Shown here piece by piece: positions 34,148-43,283 of a stretch of DNA of 44,634 bases. Every line of letters starts with the position of its first letter. Position 1 is the first letter of the stretch. Position numbers and translations under genes: made by a program. The stretch comes from a candidate division WOR-3 bacterium (GTDB lineage Bacteria; SDB-A): NCBI GenBank assembly GCA_016926475.1, contig JAFGON010000014.1, forward strand, positions 1 through 44,634, in the 5' to 3' direction. The notes beneath the pieces were generated by a model. That model searched no databases and was not told where the DNA came from. It saw only the letters and a list, made by a program, of their open reading frames with translations.

Positions 34148-36699
34148 ACAGCGAAAATTTTACACTTAGATACAGGAAAATTGTAATGGCCGCACAGAGA
34201 AATTCAAAACTCCACAAAAGGGGATATTACACCACACTAGACATTCTTTACGGAATTCTCACGGAGACAAATTGTTTCGCTGTGAAAATACTTCAGAAAA
34301 TGGGCGTGGATATTTCTTTGATGAAAAAAATAATCGCCGCGAGGATATACAAAGACGATTTTTACAAGGAAACTCCAAGGTATCCTTCGAATCTAAAAGA
34401 ACCGGTTCCGACCATAGAAGTCGAGAGCGTCATCCAGGGATCAATAAAAAAAGCCGAGGATTTATCTCACATGTTCATCGGAACGGAGCACCTCATACTT
34501 TCCGTTCTCGACAATATAAACACTGCCGCCGGAGAGATATTGAAAAGTCTTGATATCACCTACGAGCAGTTCAACTTGAATCTGCAGAACCTTGTAGACG
34601 AAACCGATTTATCCGTGAGGGAAGAAGAGAGAAAAAAAATAGGGAGACCAAAGGAAAATTTCGACGACGAAGAGGACGACAAATTTGTCATAGAGGATTT
34701 TTGCAGAGATCTCACTTCCTTGGCGGAAGAAGGAAAGCTGGACCCGATTATAGGGAGGGACCTTGAAATAGAAAGGGTGGTTCAAATTCTGTCGAGGAGA
34801 AGGAAAAACAATCCGGTTTTGATAGGAGAAGCGGGTGTCGGCAAAACAGCTATAGTTGAAGGTCTCGCTCAGCGTGTCGTTCAAGGCCATGTTCCGCCTT
34901 CTCTAATCGGAAAAAAATTCTATCAGCTCAACCTTGCCTCGGTTGTGGCGGGTACAAAATACAGAGGACAATTCGAAAGCAGGATGAAGTCTATAATAGA
35001 GACCATAAAAAACAGAGAAGACATAGTACTTTTCATAGATGAACTGCATACCATAGTAGGGGCGGGTTCTGCCGAAGGATCGCTGGATGCCTCGCACATA
35101 CTTAAACCTTCTCTGGCCAGAGGAGAGATAAAATGCATAGGCGCTTCGACCGTCGCAGAATACCACAGGCATATTGAGAAGGATGGTTCTCTGAAGAGGA
35201 GGTTTCAGGCGATTTTGGTTGACTCTCCCGGAATACCGGAAGCTATAGACATACTAAAAGGACTCAAGGAAAAATACGAGGAACATCACGGGGTCGTCTA
35301 CGAAGAAAGCGCCTTGAAATCAGCGGTTATTTTGGCAGACAGATACATAACCGACAGGCATCTTCCGGATAAAGCCATCGACGTGATCGACGAAACCGGT
35401 GCGAGAGTGAAATTGTCCTCCATGCCTCCTTACCCTGATCTGGCAGAAGACGAGGTAAAACTTAAGAAGATCCTCGATTCAAAAATCAAATTTGTCTCTG
35501 AGCAGCAGTATGAAAAAGCCGCGGAATATCGGGACAAAGAATCGAAAATAAGAGCCGAGATTGACTTGAAGCAGAAAAATTGGCTTAAAATCTCAGATAA
35601 AGTCACTCCGGTGGTGACCGACGAGGACATCCGGGAAGTCATCAGCATGTGGACTAACATACCAATACAAAAGCTTCAGGAAAAGGAACAGGACAAACTC
35701 GTTAACCTCGAAAACCTGCTCTCGAAAAAAGTTATAAGTCAAAACGAAGCCATTAAAGCTGTCAGCAGGGCAATAAGAAGAGGCAGAATGGGTCTGAAAG
35801 ATCCAAAAAGACCTCTCGGCTCTTTTCTATTTCTTGGACCTACGGGCGTTGGTAAAACAGAACTCGCCAGGTCCCTCGCGGAAATTCTCTTCGGAAGCAA
35901 GAGAAACTTGGTCCGAATTGACATGAGCGAATACATCGAGAGGTATTCGGTCGCAAGGCTCATTGGTTCGCCTCCTGGATACGTCGGATACGGTGAACAA
36001 AATCCAGTCATAGAAGAAATAAGGGTAAAACCCTATTCCGTGGTGCTTTTCGACGAGATAGAAAAGGCTCACATAGATGTCTTGAACATAATGCTTCAGC
36101 TTCTTGAAGAGGGTGAAATAACGGACAGCCTCGGCAGAAAGATAAGTTTCAAACAATCCGTCGTGATAATGACTTCGAACATAGGCACGAAAGACATAAC
36201 GAGATCAAAACCTCTTGGTTTTGGTTCGACTCCTGAAAACGTGGATTATGTTAAAATGAAAGAAAACATTTTATCCGAACTCAAAAGGATAATCAATCCT
36301 GAGATAATAAATAGAATTGACGAGGTCGTCGTGTTCAGAAGGCTGACAAAAGAAGACATGAAAAAAATCATTGAACTCGTCTTTGAAGAAGTTAGGGATA
36401 GAATTAAAGAGAAAGAAATTGAAATCGACCTATCAGATGGAGCAAAAGAATTGCTTGTCGAAGAAGGCTATGATCCCGCCTTCGGCGCACGTCCTCTTCG
36501 AAGGGCTTTCAGGCGTTACATCGAAGACCCTCTCGTCGAAGAATTTTTGCAGGGGACGGTGAAGGTAAACGATAAAGTGACAGTGGAGAGATCTGGAAAA
36601 GAGCTGAGATTTGTGGTCAAAGGAACTGAGAATATGCTCAACATCCCTTTTGAAAGCAATGTGTCTCAAAAAATTCCGGGAGAAACTTCTGCCGACTGA
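34144..36699 (+). CDS. clpC: ATP-dependent Clp protease ATPase subunit ClpC
   Basis: An 851-residue Hsp100 unfoldase. The Clp N domain (two repeats) spans 1-150, with a charged linker to 180. AAA-1 has Walker A GEAGVGKT at 228-235 and FIDELHTIVGAG. The middle domain holds a UVR-like helix EQQYEKAAEYRDKE at about 451-465, the feature separating ClpC from ClpA. AAA-2 has GPTGVGKT at 565-572. An LGF loop in SKPLGFGS is the expected ClpP-docking site. The short tail after residue 830 is polar. Adaptors bind the N and middle domains; in Firmicutes phosphoarginine made by McsB binds the N domain. clpP is not in the window. Confidence 0.95.
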   Translation: MNSENFTLRYRKIVMAAQRNSKLHKRGYYTTLDILYGILTETNCFAVKILQKMGVDISLMKKIIAARIYKDDFYKETPRYPSNLKEPVPTIEVESVIQGSIKKAEDLSHMFIGTEHLILSVLDNINTAAGEILKSLDITYEQFNLNLQNLVDETDLSVREEERKKIGRPKENFDDEEDDKFVIEDFCRDLTSLAEEGKLDPIIGRDLEIERVVQILSRRRKNNPVLIGEAGVGKTAIVEGLAQRVVQGHVPPSLIGKKFYQLNLASVVAGTKYRGQFESRMKSIIETIKNREDIVLFIDELHTIVGAGSAEGSLDASHILKPSLARGEIKCIGASTVAEYHRHIEKDGSLKRRFQAILVDSPGIPEAIDILKGLKEKYEEHHGVVYEESALKSAVILADRYITDRHLPDKAIDVIDETGARVKLSSMPPYPDLAEDEVKLKKILDSKIKFVSEQQYEKAAEYRDKESKIRAEIDLKQKNWLKISDKVTPVVTDEDIREVISMWTNIPIQKLQEKEQDKLVNLENLLSKKVISQNEAIKAVSRAIRRGRMGLKDPKRPLGSFLFLGPTGVGKTELARSLAEILFGSKRNLVRIDMSEYIERYSVARLIGSPPGYVGYGEQNPVIEEIRVKPYSVVLFDEIEKAHIDVLNIMLQLLEEGEITDSLGRKISFKQSVVIMTSNIGTKDITRSKPLGFGSTPENVDYVKMKENILSELKRIINPEIINRIDEVVVFRRLTKEDMKKIIELVFEEVRDRIKEKEIEIDLSDGAKELLVEEGYDPAFGARPLRRAFRRYIEDPLVEEFLQGTVKVNDKVTVERSGKELRFVVKGTENMLNIPFESNVSQKIPGETSAD

Positions 36700-36740
36700 A
36701 CTGGTTGGCGAAAAAATTTAGCAGGGGCGTGATTAAACAG

Positions 36741-39104
36741 ATGAAAATGATAATACTTTTCCTGAGTTTTATTCCGTGCGTAATTCGGACGGAAGCTCTG
36801 AATAGAATCATTGTCGAGGGCAACGACAGAGCCAGCAATGACCAAGTTATTCAAATGGCTGGAATATCTCCTGGAGACGAATTTTCGCCTTTCGTTTCCG
36901 CTTCCGTCATCAAAAACCTTTTCTCCACCGATCTATTCAGAGATGTTTCCCTTGACACTTTTTACGATGCCATAGAAGGATTGACCCTGGTCATTGAAGT
37001 AGAAGAAAACCCGGTTCTCGACACTTTAATAATAAACGGAAGCGGTAGAATTTCAGAAGCAAATCTGAGGGAATGGCTTTCGAGAGGTTCCTCAGACACT
37101 GCAATTGTCCGCGGGTGGCCGGAAGCCCCTTTTAAAGGCAGAACAGTGACGGATAGAAAACTCTCAATTTGGAAGAAATTTATTCTCGATTCCTACGCTG
37201 GAGAAGGTTACATAGGGACAGCCGTGGATATTTCGGTCTCTTTACCGGACGATCAGAACAGGATTGAAGTGACGGTGGATATCAAAGAAGGCAGAAAAAT
37301 AACTATAGCCGCTATCAACCTCAACGGCTTGATTTCGTTGAATTCTAAAATCGTCAAATCAAGGCTGCAGAACAGAGAGTGGGGATTTTACGGCTGGAGG
37401 GGTTTTAAAGAATTTTATTGGTTTGGCCTCTTCAGGAAAGGCGGGTTCAATCAAAACGTATTTGAAGGTCATGACGTGGAATCAATAGAGAGAACTCTGA
37501 GAAGCAGAGGATTTCCTGACGCGGAAGTTGACAGCCTGAATTATATTTTCAATCAAGAATCCACATTGGTTGTGATAGAAGTCTTCATAGATGAAGGAGA
37601 TAAGAAATATTTCGGCGAGACAGTTTTCGAAGGCAACGTTTTTTTCGAAACAGGACATCTTGAAAAATACGTCTCCTATGATCCGGGACAACCCTACGAT
37701 ATTGAAAAAATTGAAAAGACCCAGAGACTTTTAAGCGAACTATACGCGGACAGCGGTTTTATCTACGTTCAGTTCAATCCCGTCCAGACAAGAAAAGACA
37801 GCACTGTCGACATTACTTGGCAGATGAGGGAAGGGCCGAGGGTGAAAATAAGACTTGTCGAGATAATGGGCAACTACAGGACGCGCGACAGGGTAATCCG
37901 AAGAGAGATAACTCAATTTCCCGGAGAATATTTCTCCATTTCAGGGCTCAGGTTGACCTCGCAAAAAATATTCAACCTCGGTTTTTTCGACAACATCATT
38001 CCTGATATTGCCCCTGTCGACAGCTCAAACGACAGCATAGCATACGCGGATCTCATCATAGAAGTCTTCGAGAAAAAAGCTGGAGAGATCAGAGGAGGAG
38101 CGACCTATTCGCACTACGGTGGAGTAGGAGCTTACGCGAAATTTGCCGTGCCGAACCTTTTGGGCAAAGGCGAGACTTTTGATCTGGAATTCGACATAAA
38201 TTCAAAAATGTGGAACTTTGACATAGGGTATTTTGAACCGTGGGTTTTAGGGACCGATTGGGCTGCAGGGGCAAGACTTTTCGCTACTACCTACGAAATG
38301 GATTATTACAAGTACAGAAAAGAAGGATTCCAAATAAACACCGCAAGAGCCCTCCCTTGGATAGATTTTACCAAAATCTATAATTCTTACACGTTAGAGA
38401 GGGTTGAAGTTGAAATATTCGACCCTGACAGCGCCAGCGATTACCTGAAATCTCAAGAAGGCTTGAAATATATAAGCAAACTGGGAATAACTTTTGTCAG
38501 GGACGCCAGAGACAAATACTTCAACACTTCCCGAGGGACTTATTTTTCTTTGGCGACAAACTTGACGGGTGGTTTCATGCAAGGAGACGTGAATTTCAGA
38601 GAACACGTTTTCGAGTATAAGTATTTTCTGCCGGTGACTACAAAAAAACCTTCTTCAAACATTCCTTCTTCTTCTCTGATGTTCAGAAACAAAACGGGTG
38701 TAATTTCCGATTTTTATTCAACCGGCAGCGGAGACGTACCCGTTTATGAACTTTACAGACTTGGAGGAATAGGAGAGTGGGGACTTAGAGGATACGATGA
38801 ATACAGCATAGGTCCGGTGCAGGAAGGCGATGTCATTGGAGGCGCGACGGCGATACTACTCAACGCGCAGTATTCAGTACACCTCGGCGAAATGGCGAAT
38901 TTTTCGATTTTCGCGGACGCCGGCAACGTATGGGAAACTCCATACTCCCTTGAAGGATCGAGTGGTTTTAACGACCTGTACAAAAGCGCGGGGTTGGGTT
39001 TCAGAATTAATCTTCCCATGTTGGGCATTATGGGGATTGACTACGCCTACGGATTTTCGACCGGCGACTGGAAACCTCATGTCCAGTTCGGAACAAACTT
39101 TTAG
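36741..39104 (+). CDS. bamA: Outer-membrane assembly factor BamA (Omp85)
   Basis: A 787-residue Omp85 protein that inserts beta-barrels into the outer membrane. The frame is open from a TTG at 36705, but the ATG at 36741 gives a clean signal peptide (MKMIILFLSFIPCVIRTEA) and is preferred. Five POTRA-like repeats follow, at about 20-410, with motifs such as VEGNDRASNDQVIQMAGI and FFDNIIPDIAP. The 16-strand barrel domain fills the rest. The lid-loop motif L-R683-G-Y is intact. It ends with an aromatic residue (VQFGTNF), the standard barrel signature. It stands directly upstream of the skp-like gene and lpxD, as in Proteobacteria, despite the different lineage. Confidence 0.95.
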   Translation: MKMIILFLSFIPCVIRTEALNRIIVEGNDRASNDQVIQMAGISPGDEFSPFVSASVIKNLFSTDLFRDVSLDTFYDAIEGLTLVIEVEENPVLDTLIINGSGRISEANLREWLSRGSSDTAIVRGWPEAPFKGRTVTDRKLSIWKKFILDSYAGEGYIGTAVDISVSLPDDQNRIEVTVDIKEGRKITIAAINLNGLISLNSKIVKSRLQNREWGFYGWRGFKEFYWFGLFRKGGFNQNVFEGHDVESIERTLRSRGFPDAEVDSLNYIFNQESTLVVIEVFIDEGDKKYFGETVFEGNVFFETGHLEKYVSYDPGQPYDIEKIEKTQRLLSELYADSGFIYVQFNPVQTRKDSTVDITWQMREGPRVKIRLVEIMGNYRTRDRVIRREITQFPGEYFSISGLRLTSQKIFNLGFFDNIIPDIAPVDSSNDSIAYADLIIEVFEKKAGEIRGGATYSHYGGVGAYAKFAVPNLLGKGETFDLEFDINSKMWNFDIGYFEPWVLGTDWAAGARLFATTYEMDYYKYRKEGFQINTARALPWIDFTKIYNSYTLERVEVEIFDPDSASDYLKSQEGLKYISKLGITFVRDARDKYFNTSRGTYFSLATNLTGGFMQGDVNFREHVFEYKYFLPVTTKKPSSNIPSSSLMFRNKTGVISDFYSTGSGDVPVYELYRLGGIGEWGLRGYDEYSIGPVQEGDVIGGATAILLNAQYSVHLGEMANFSIFADAGNVWETPYSLEGSSGFNDLYKSAGLGFRINLPMLGIMGIDYAYGFSTGDWKPHVQFGTNF

Positions 39105-39117
39105 AACAGGGGATTTT

Positions 39118-40059
39118 ATGAAAGTGTTGAAATCTCTAATGATTTTATTTTTCGCGTCCCAAGCGCTTTTTGCCGGAGGCATGGGTTACGTCAATATCGA
39201 GAGGATATTCAATGAATACTCGGCAATGAACGACCTCAGATCCCAGTTGCAGTTGCTTGAAAACAACTGGACCAACGAAGCTGAAACCAAAAAAAGGGAA
39301 TGGCAGTCTCTTCAGTCTCAGCTTGAGACGGAAGCAGTGACTCTTTCCGAAGAGGAAATTTCAAGGCGACGGGATATCATAAGCCAGAAGAAAAACGAAT
39401 ACGAATCTTTTGTACAGTCAGTCTGGGGCGATAACGGACTATTGGAAAACAAAACCCAAGAATTGACCGAATCTCCGGTAGCTCAAATAAACAAGACGAT
39501 TGAAGAAGTATCGGAATTAAAAGACATTTCAATAGTTCTCGACGTCTCGTCAGGAGTCGTCCTCTACGCTGAACCTGGTCTGGACATCACTTCAGAAGTC
39601 TTGACGAGGCTCAATTCCGAGTATATCACCGTCCAGGACACGACCCCCGAAGAGAAAATAACCATCGCCTTCCTGTCGGTTGTTCCAATAACTGCCGACG
39701 CGAAAGCTTCCGGTATCGCGCAGACAGCTTCTTCCATTGTCAATACAGCTCTCATGAACATTCAAAATGTAGAAATGTCGGAAGGGAGCGATGTATCGCA
39801 GGGAATGACTCAAAACGGTATAACTTCAGTTGAATCTGTTACGGGATCACAACTTTCCGGCTTGGCGACTTATCTCTTAGCCGATTATATTGTCAGAGGA
39901 CAAATCAGCCAGACCGGAGAACAATTCAACCTAAAAATAATTGTGTTCTCGGCGGAAATATTCAGCGACTATCTGACCTTCGAAGAGAGTTTTGAGAAGG
40001 TTGATAATCTGGAACAGACAATCGAATCCATAGTGTCGGAAATAGCGGCAGAACTTTAA
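39118..40059 (+). CDS. Skp/OmpH-like periplasmic chaperone fused to a TolB-N/FlgO-like domain
   Basis: A 313-residue exported protein. An open frame extends upstream to 38830 but overlaps bamA; the ATG at 39118 with AGGGG before it gives a signal peptide ending LFAGG. Residues 20-165 are an OmpH/Skp-type domain: GYVNIERIFNEYSAMNDL followed by long coiled-coil arms rich in Glu, Lys and Gln. Residues 178-313 begin KITIAFLSVV and contain SGLATYLLADYIVRGQIS and FNLKIIVFSAEI, the pattern of TolB N-terminal/FlgO-like domains. Skp alone is about 160 residues, so this is about twice the usual length. Position between bamA and lpxD supports a role in chaperoning outer-membrane proteins. Confidence 0.82.
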   Translation: MKVLKSLMILFFASQALFAGGMGYVNIERIFNEYSAMNDLRSQLQLLENNWTNEAETKKREWQSLQSQLETEAVTLSEEEISRRRDIISQKKNEYESFVQSVWGDNGLLENKTQELTESPVAQINKTIEEVSELKDISIVLDVSSGVVLYAEPGLDITSEVLTRLNSEYITVQDTTPEEKITIAFLSVVPITADAKASGIAQTASSIVNTALMNIQNVEMSEGSDVSQGMTQNGITSVESVTGSQLSGLATYLLADYIVRGQISQTGEQFNLKIIVFSAEIFSDYLTFEESFEKVDNLEQTIESIVSEIAAEL

Positions 40060-40069
40060 AGGAGAAAGA

Positions 40070-41059
40070 TTGAAACTGTCCGAAGCGGCGAAAATTTCAG
40101 GAGGTAAACTTGTAGGAGATCCAGAATTTTCGATCCAACGGCTTTCGTCTCTGGGTAAAGCTTCATGCGGTTGTTTGACATTTGACGACAAAATAAACCT
40201 GGAAGCAATAAAAAGGGCTCGAGAAAAAGGAGCCGCTGTTATCTGCAGACCTGGATTAGACCTTGATCTCGGCATAGAATCCGAAAAACCTTACTTAGCT
40301 TTCGTAAAAGTGATGAAAGAGATGTCTCAAAAAGAATCCTTTCAGCCTCATGTCCACAGAACAGCCGTCGTATCCGAGAGTTCTAGAATAGGTAAAGATG
40401 TTTACATAGGCCCTGGAGCGGTTGTGTCCGACGGAGCCGAGGTAGGTGACGAATGCGTCATAGAAGCCAATTGCTACATAGGTAAATTTACAAGGATAGG
40501 TTCTTTTTGCAGGTTGTATCCCAACGTAACCGTTTTAAACGGCTGTGAAATCGGCAATAGAGTGGTGATACATCCCGGAGCGGTGGTAGGCGGAGATGGA
40601 TTCGGCTATCTCAGAGAAGGCGGAGAAATCATGAAAATTCCCCAGTTGGGCAAAGTCGTGATTGAGGACGATGTCGAGATAGGCGCGAATTCGGCTGTAG
40701 ACAGGGCTATGCTCGATGCCACGGTGATAAAAAAAGGCACAAAAATTGACAATCTGGTTCAAGTGGCTCACAACGTCGTAATAGGAGAGAATTGCCTCAT
40801 CGCTTCTCAAACTGGCATAAGCGGAAGTGTAGAGGTAGGTCCCGATACTCTGATGGCAGGCCAGGTCGGAATCGCCGATCACGCGAAAATAGGAAAAAAT
40901 GTAGTGATAATGGCAAAGAGCGGAGTGGCGGGTGACATTCCCGATAATTCCGTGTTTTTTTGGATACCGGCAATGGAAGCCTCGAAAGCAAAAAGAATAG
41001 TAGCCTCTCTGAAATTTTTGCCGGAGATGGCAAAAAAATTGAGAAAGATTGGCAAATAG
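40070..41059 (+). CDS. lpxD: UDP-3-O-acylglucosamine N-acyltransferase
   Basis: A 329-residue enzyme of lipid A synthesis adding the second acyl chain to UDP-3-O-acylglucosamine. The start is TTG at 40070, with AAAGGAGA just upstream and MKLSEAAKISGGKLVGD as the expected N-terminal domain. Left-handed hexapeptide repeats run from about 100 to 295. The catalytic H234 lies in QVAHNVVIG, and GGDGFGY is the conserved loop near residue 175. The C-terminal helices close the trimer. Its end overlaps lpxC by 11 bases. Confidence 0.96.
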   Translation: MKLSEAAKISGGKLVGDPEFSIQRLSSLGKASCGCLTFDDKINLEAIKRAREKGAAVICRPGLDLDLGIESEKPYLAFVKVMKEMSQKESFQPHVHRTAVVSESSRIGKDVYIGPGAVVSDGAEVGDECVIEANCYIGKFTRIGSFCRLYPNVTVLNGCEIGNRVVIHPGAVVGGDGFGYLREGGEIMKIPQLGKVVIEDDVEIGANSAVDRAMLDATVIKKGTKIDNLVQVAHNVVIGENCLIASQTGISGSVEVGPDTLMAGQVGIADHAKIGKNVVIMAKSGVAGDIPDNSVFFWIPAMEASKAKRIVASLKFLPEMAKKLRKIGK

Positions 41060-41873
41060 AAAGACTATAAAGAACCCATTCTCACTGAAAGGTGTCGGTT
41101 TGCATGGAGGGAAAAACTGCGAAATATCTGTTTTTCCACACGATGAAGAAGGCATACTATTTATCTCCAAAAGAGAGAAAATTAAAGCTTCTTTTAAAAG
41201 GGCTGACACTTCGAGAAGATGCACGAGCTTGTTAGGAAAAAACACTCGCGTGGAAGTAGTCGAACACCTTATGTCCTCTTTTTTTTTAACAGGGGTAACG
41301 GATGCCGTTGTCGAGGTCAAAGGAGAAGAGATCCCTTTTCTCGATGGTAGCGCGGCTCATTTCGTAGAGGCGATTGAGGTGGCAGGTGTAGAAGACAAAA
41401 AGGTCTTCTGGGAGGAATTGGAAGGTAAATGCCATACCCGAGTTGCAAACGGCGTATCGGAAGTGTTCTATTCCCCTTGGAAGGATGAGAGCCTTTTGAT
41501 CACGGTTCTTTTGTCTTTTCCCGAAGAGGGAGTCAAATGCCGCCATCTAACATTTGAGGCTTATTCCAAAGACTTGAAAACAACAATAGCGAGAGCGAGA
41601 ACTTTCGCCTTCGAGGGCTGGGTAGAAGATCTGAAGACAAGGGGTTTGATCGAAGGGGGATCCCTCGAAAACGCCCTTGTATTGAAGTATGGAGGCGAAC
41701 CGGTTGAAGGCAGTTCATGTAGATTCGAAGACGAGTTTGTCTCACATAAAGCGCTTGATTTACTAGGGGATTTGATGTTGTCGCCTAAAAGGTTAAAGGG
41801 GAGGATTTTTGCCGTTTGCCCTGGCCATAAAATTCACTTGGATTTTCTGAGAGAAATATTTTCTCCCGAATGA
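41049..41873 (+). CDS. lpxC: UDP-3-O-acyl-N-acetylglucosamine deacetylase
   Basis: A 274-residue zinc amidase, the committed step of lipid A synthesis. The start is TTG at 41049, inside the end of lpxD. Zinc ligands H73 (VEHLMS), H233 and D237 (SHKALDLLGD) are present, as are E72 and the general acid H260 (CPGHKIH). TIARARTFAFE is the conserved loop. It is shorter than the 300-residue proteobacterial enzyme at the C-terminus, which lacks the extension that FtsH recognises in Escherichia coli. In Bacteroidetes this domain is fused to FabZ; here the genes are separate but adjacent. Confidence 0.95.
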   Translation: MANRKTIKNPFSLKGVGLHGGKNCEISVFPHDEEGILFISKREKIKASFKRADTSRRCTSLLGKNTRVEVVEHLMSSFFLTGVTDAVVEVKGEEIPFLDGSAAHFVEAIEVAGVEDKKVFWEELEGKCHTRVANGVSEVFYSPWKDESLLITVLLSFPEEGVKCRHLTFEAYSKDLKTTIARARTFAFEGWVEDLKTRGLIEGGSLENALVLKYGGEPVEGSSCRFEDEFVSHKALDLLGDLMLSPKRLKGRIFAVCPGHKIHLDFLREIFSPE

Positions 41874-41903
41874 TTTTTGGGTAAAGATGAAAGGAGGGCT
41901 TAT

Positions 41904-42347
41904 ATGCCGGAAGTCAGATCTTTGATGATAGATGAAATAATGAGGCTCATTCCACACCGATACCCTTTTTTACTCGTCGACAGGATATTGGAATTATCCG
42001 ACGATAGGATTGTTGGCATAAAAAACGTCACGATAAACGAACCTTTTTTTCAGGGACACTTTCCCGGAAACCCTATCATGCCGGGTGTTTTGATAATCGA
42101 ATCAATGGCGCAGACCGGCGGATTCATGCTCATGTCAAGATTGGAAAAACCGGAGAAAAAACTTCTGCTATTTCTCGGCGTTGACAGGGTCAAATTCAGG
42201 AGAGCAATTCTCCCCGGCGACACACTCAGGCACGAACTTTTTCTCGAAAGCTACAAACATGGTGTATGCGTAATGAACGCCAAGAGCACCGTTGACGGAG
42301 AACTTGCCTGCGAAGGGATTTTAAAGGCTAAATTGGCGGACAGATGA
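41904..42347 (+). CDS. fabZ: 3-hydroxyacyl-ACP dehydratase
   Basis: A 147-residue hot-dog-fold enzyme of fatty-acid elongation. The frame is open from 41877, but AGGAGG at 41892-41897, 6 bases before the ATG at 41904, fixes the start. Catalytic H52 in GHFPGNPIMPGV and E66 in IESMAQ are present. It competes with LpxA for 3-hydroxyacyl-ACP, so its place in the lpx operon balances phospholipid and lipid A supply. The stop overlaps lpxA (ATGA). Confidence 0.95.
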   Translation: MPEVRSLMIDEIMRLIPHRYPFLLVDRILELSDDRIVGIKNVTINEPFFQGHFPGNPIMPGVLIIESMAQTGGFMLMSRLEKPEKKLLLFLGVDRVKFRRAILPGDTLRHELFLESYKHGVCVMNAKSTVDGELACEGILKAKLADR

Positions 42348-43135
42348 ATATTCATGGAAGCGCAATTATCTCGGAAAATGCGAAAATAGGTAATAACGTC
42401 GTTATATCGCCGTTTGTGATAATACACGAAGACGTAGAAATTGGTAGAGGAAGTTCCGTAGGTTCTTGCGCCGAGATATTTCCCGGCACAAAAATAGGCA
42501 ATAACTGCAGTATAGGAAAGGGTTGCCTCGTCGGCGGTGATCCCCAGCATTTAAAGGATTTGGGGGAAGGCTGTCAAACAATAATAGGCGACAACACTGT
42601 CTTGAGGGAATATGTCACTGTTCACCGAGGTACGAATTTAGGGTACAAAAAAACAGTCATTGGCAAAAACTGTTTTTTGATGGGTTTTGTCCATGTGGCT
42701 CACGACTGCATCCTGGGAGACAACATAACCATAGCAAACGAGGCTGCTCTTTCAGGACATGTCATCGTTGAGGACAATGCTTTTATAAGCGGTCTTTGTC
42801 CCATTCACCAGTTCACGAGAATAGGCAGGTATTCTTTCGTCGGTGGAGGATATAGAATTAACAAAGATGTATTACCGTACGGAAAAGCTGTCGGAGAACC
42901 CATCGGAATGCTGGGGCTGAATCTTGTTGCCCTCAGAAGGGCAAATTTCCCGAAAGAAACCATTGAAGAGCTAAAAAAAGCGTATAATTTTCTTTTCTCC
43001 GGAAAAATCCCGCTTTTTGACTCCAGAGTAAAAAAAATAGAAGAGAAATGCAGGAAAATCCCCGAGATTGAAAATCTTCTCTTGTTTATTGGGGCAGAAA
43101 GCAAAATGGGACTTGCAGGCAGGACGAGAAGGTGA
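42344..43135 (+). CDS. lpxA: UDP-N-acetylglucosamine O-acyltransferase
   Basis: A 263-residue enzyme that transfers a 3-hydroxyacyl chain from ACP to UDP-GlcNAc, the first step of lipid A synthesis. Hexapeptide repeats fill residues 1-190, with catalytic H120 in FVHVAHDC and the conserved HRGT near residue 93. The GEPIGMLGLNLVALRRANFP stretch marks the substrate-binding turn into the C-terminal helical domain. It is the last gene in the tightly packed run; no terminator hairpin with a T-tract is visible after it. lpxB and lpxH/I are not in the window. Confidence 0.96.
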   Translation: MNIHGSAIISENAKIGNNVVISPFVIIHEDVEIGRGSSVGSCAEIFPGTKIGNNCSIGKGCLVGGDPQHLKDLGEGCQTIIGDNTVLREYVTVHRGTNLGYKKTVIGKNCFLMGFVHVAHDCILGDNITIANEAALSGHVIVEDNAFISGLCPIHQFTRIGRYSFVGGGYRINKDVLPYGKAVGEPIGMLGLNLVALRRANFPKETIEELKKAYNFLFSGKIPLFDSRVKKIEEKCRKIPEIENLLLFIGAESKMGLAGRTRR

Positions 43136-43167
43136 GAACTGTATAAATTAAACCGGCAAAAATGTGT

Positions 43168-43196
43168 TTGACTTATTATTTGGAGAGTGGTTTAAT
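43168..43196 (+). promoter_or_regulatory. Promoter of the terminal surface-protein gene
   Basis: TTGACT at 43168-43173 and TTTAAT at 43191-43196 are 17 bases apart, each five of six to consensus. Just after it, AATACC (43198-43203) and GGTATT (43218-43223) form an inverted repeat that would lie at the very 5' end of the RNA. The remaining leader is about 80 bases and ends in a strong AGGAGG (43271-43276). Confidence 0.6.
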
Positions 43197-43283
43197 TAAT
43201 ACCTAAATGGCAAAAACGGTATTTATACAATTGCAATCGTCTGGTTTTTCAGTTTTGTTAACCCCAATTAAGGAGGCATGCTA

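Noticed and set aside
38830-39117. Upstream extension of the Skp-like gene
   Set aside because: It overlaps the bamA barrel in another frame; the ATG at 39118 with a Shine-Dalgarno and signal peptide is the better start.
40535-41320. A 261-residue minus-strand open frame across lpxD and lpxC
   Set aside because: It lies opposite two well-recognised genes, has no family resemblance and reads as low-complexity shadow sequence.
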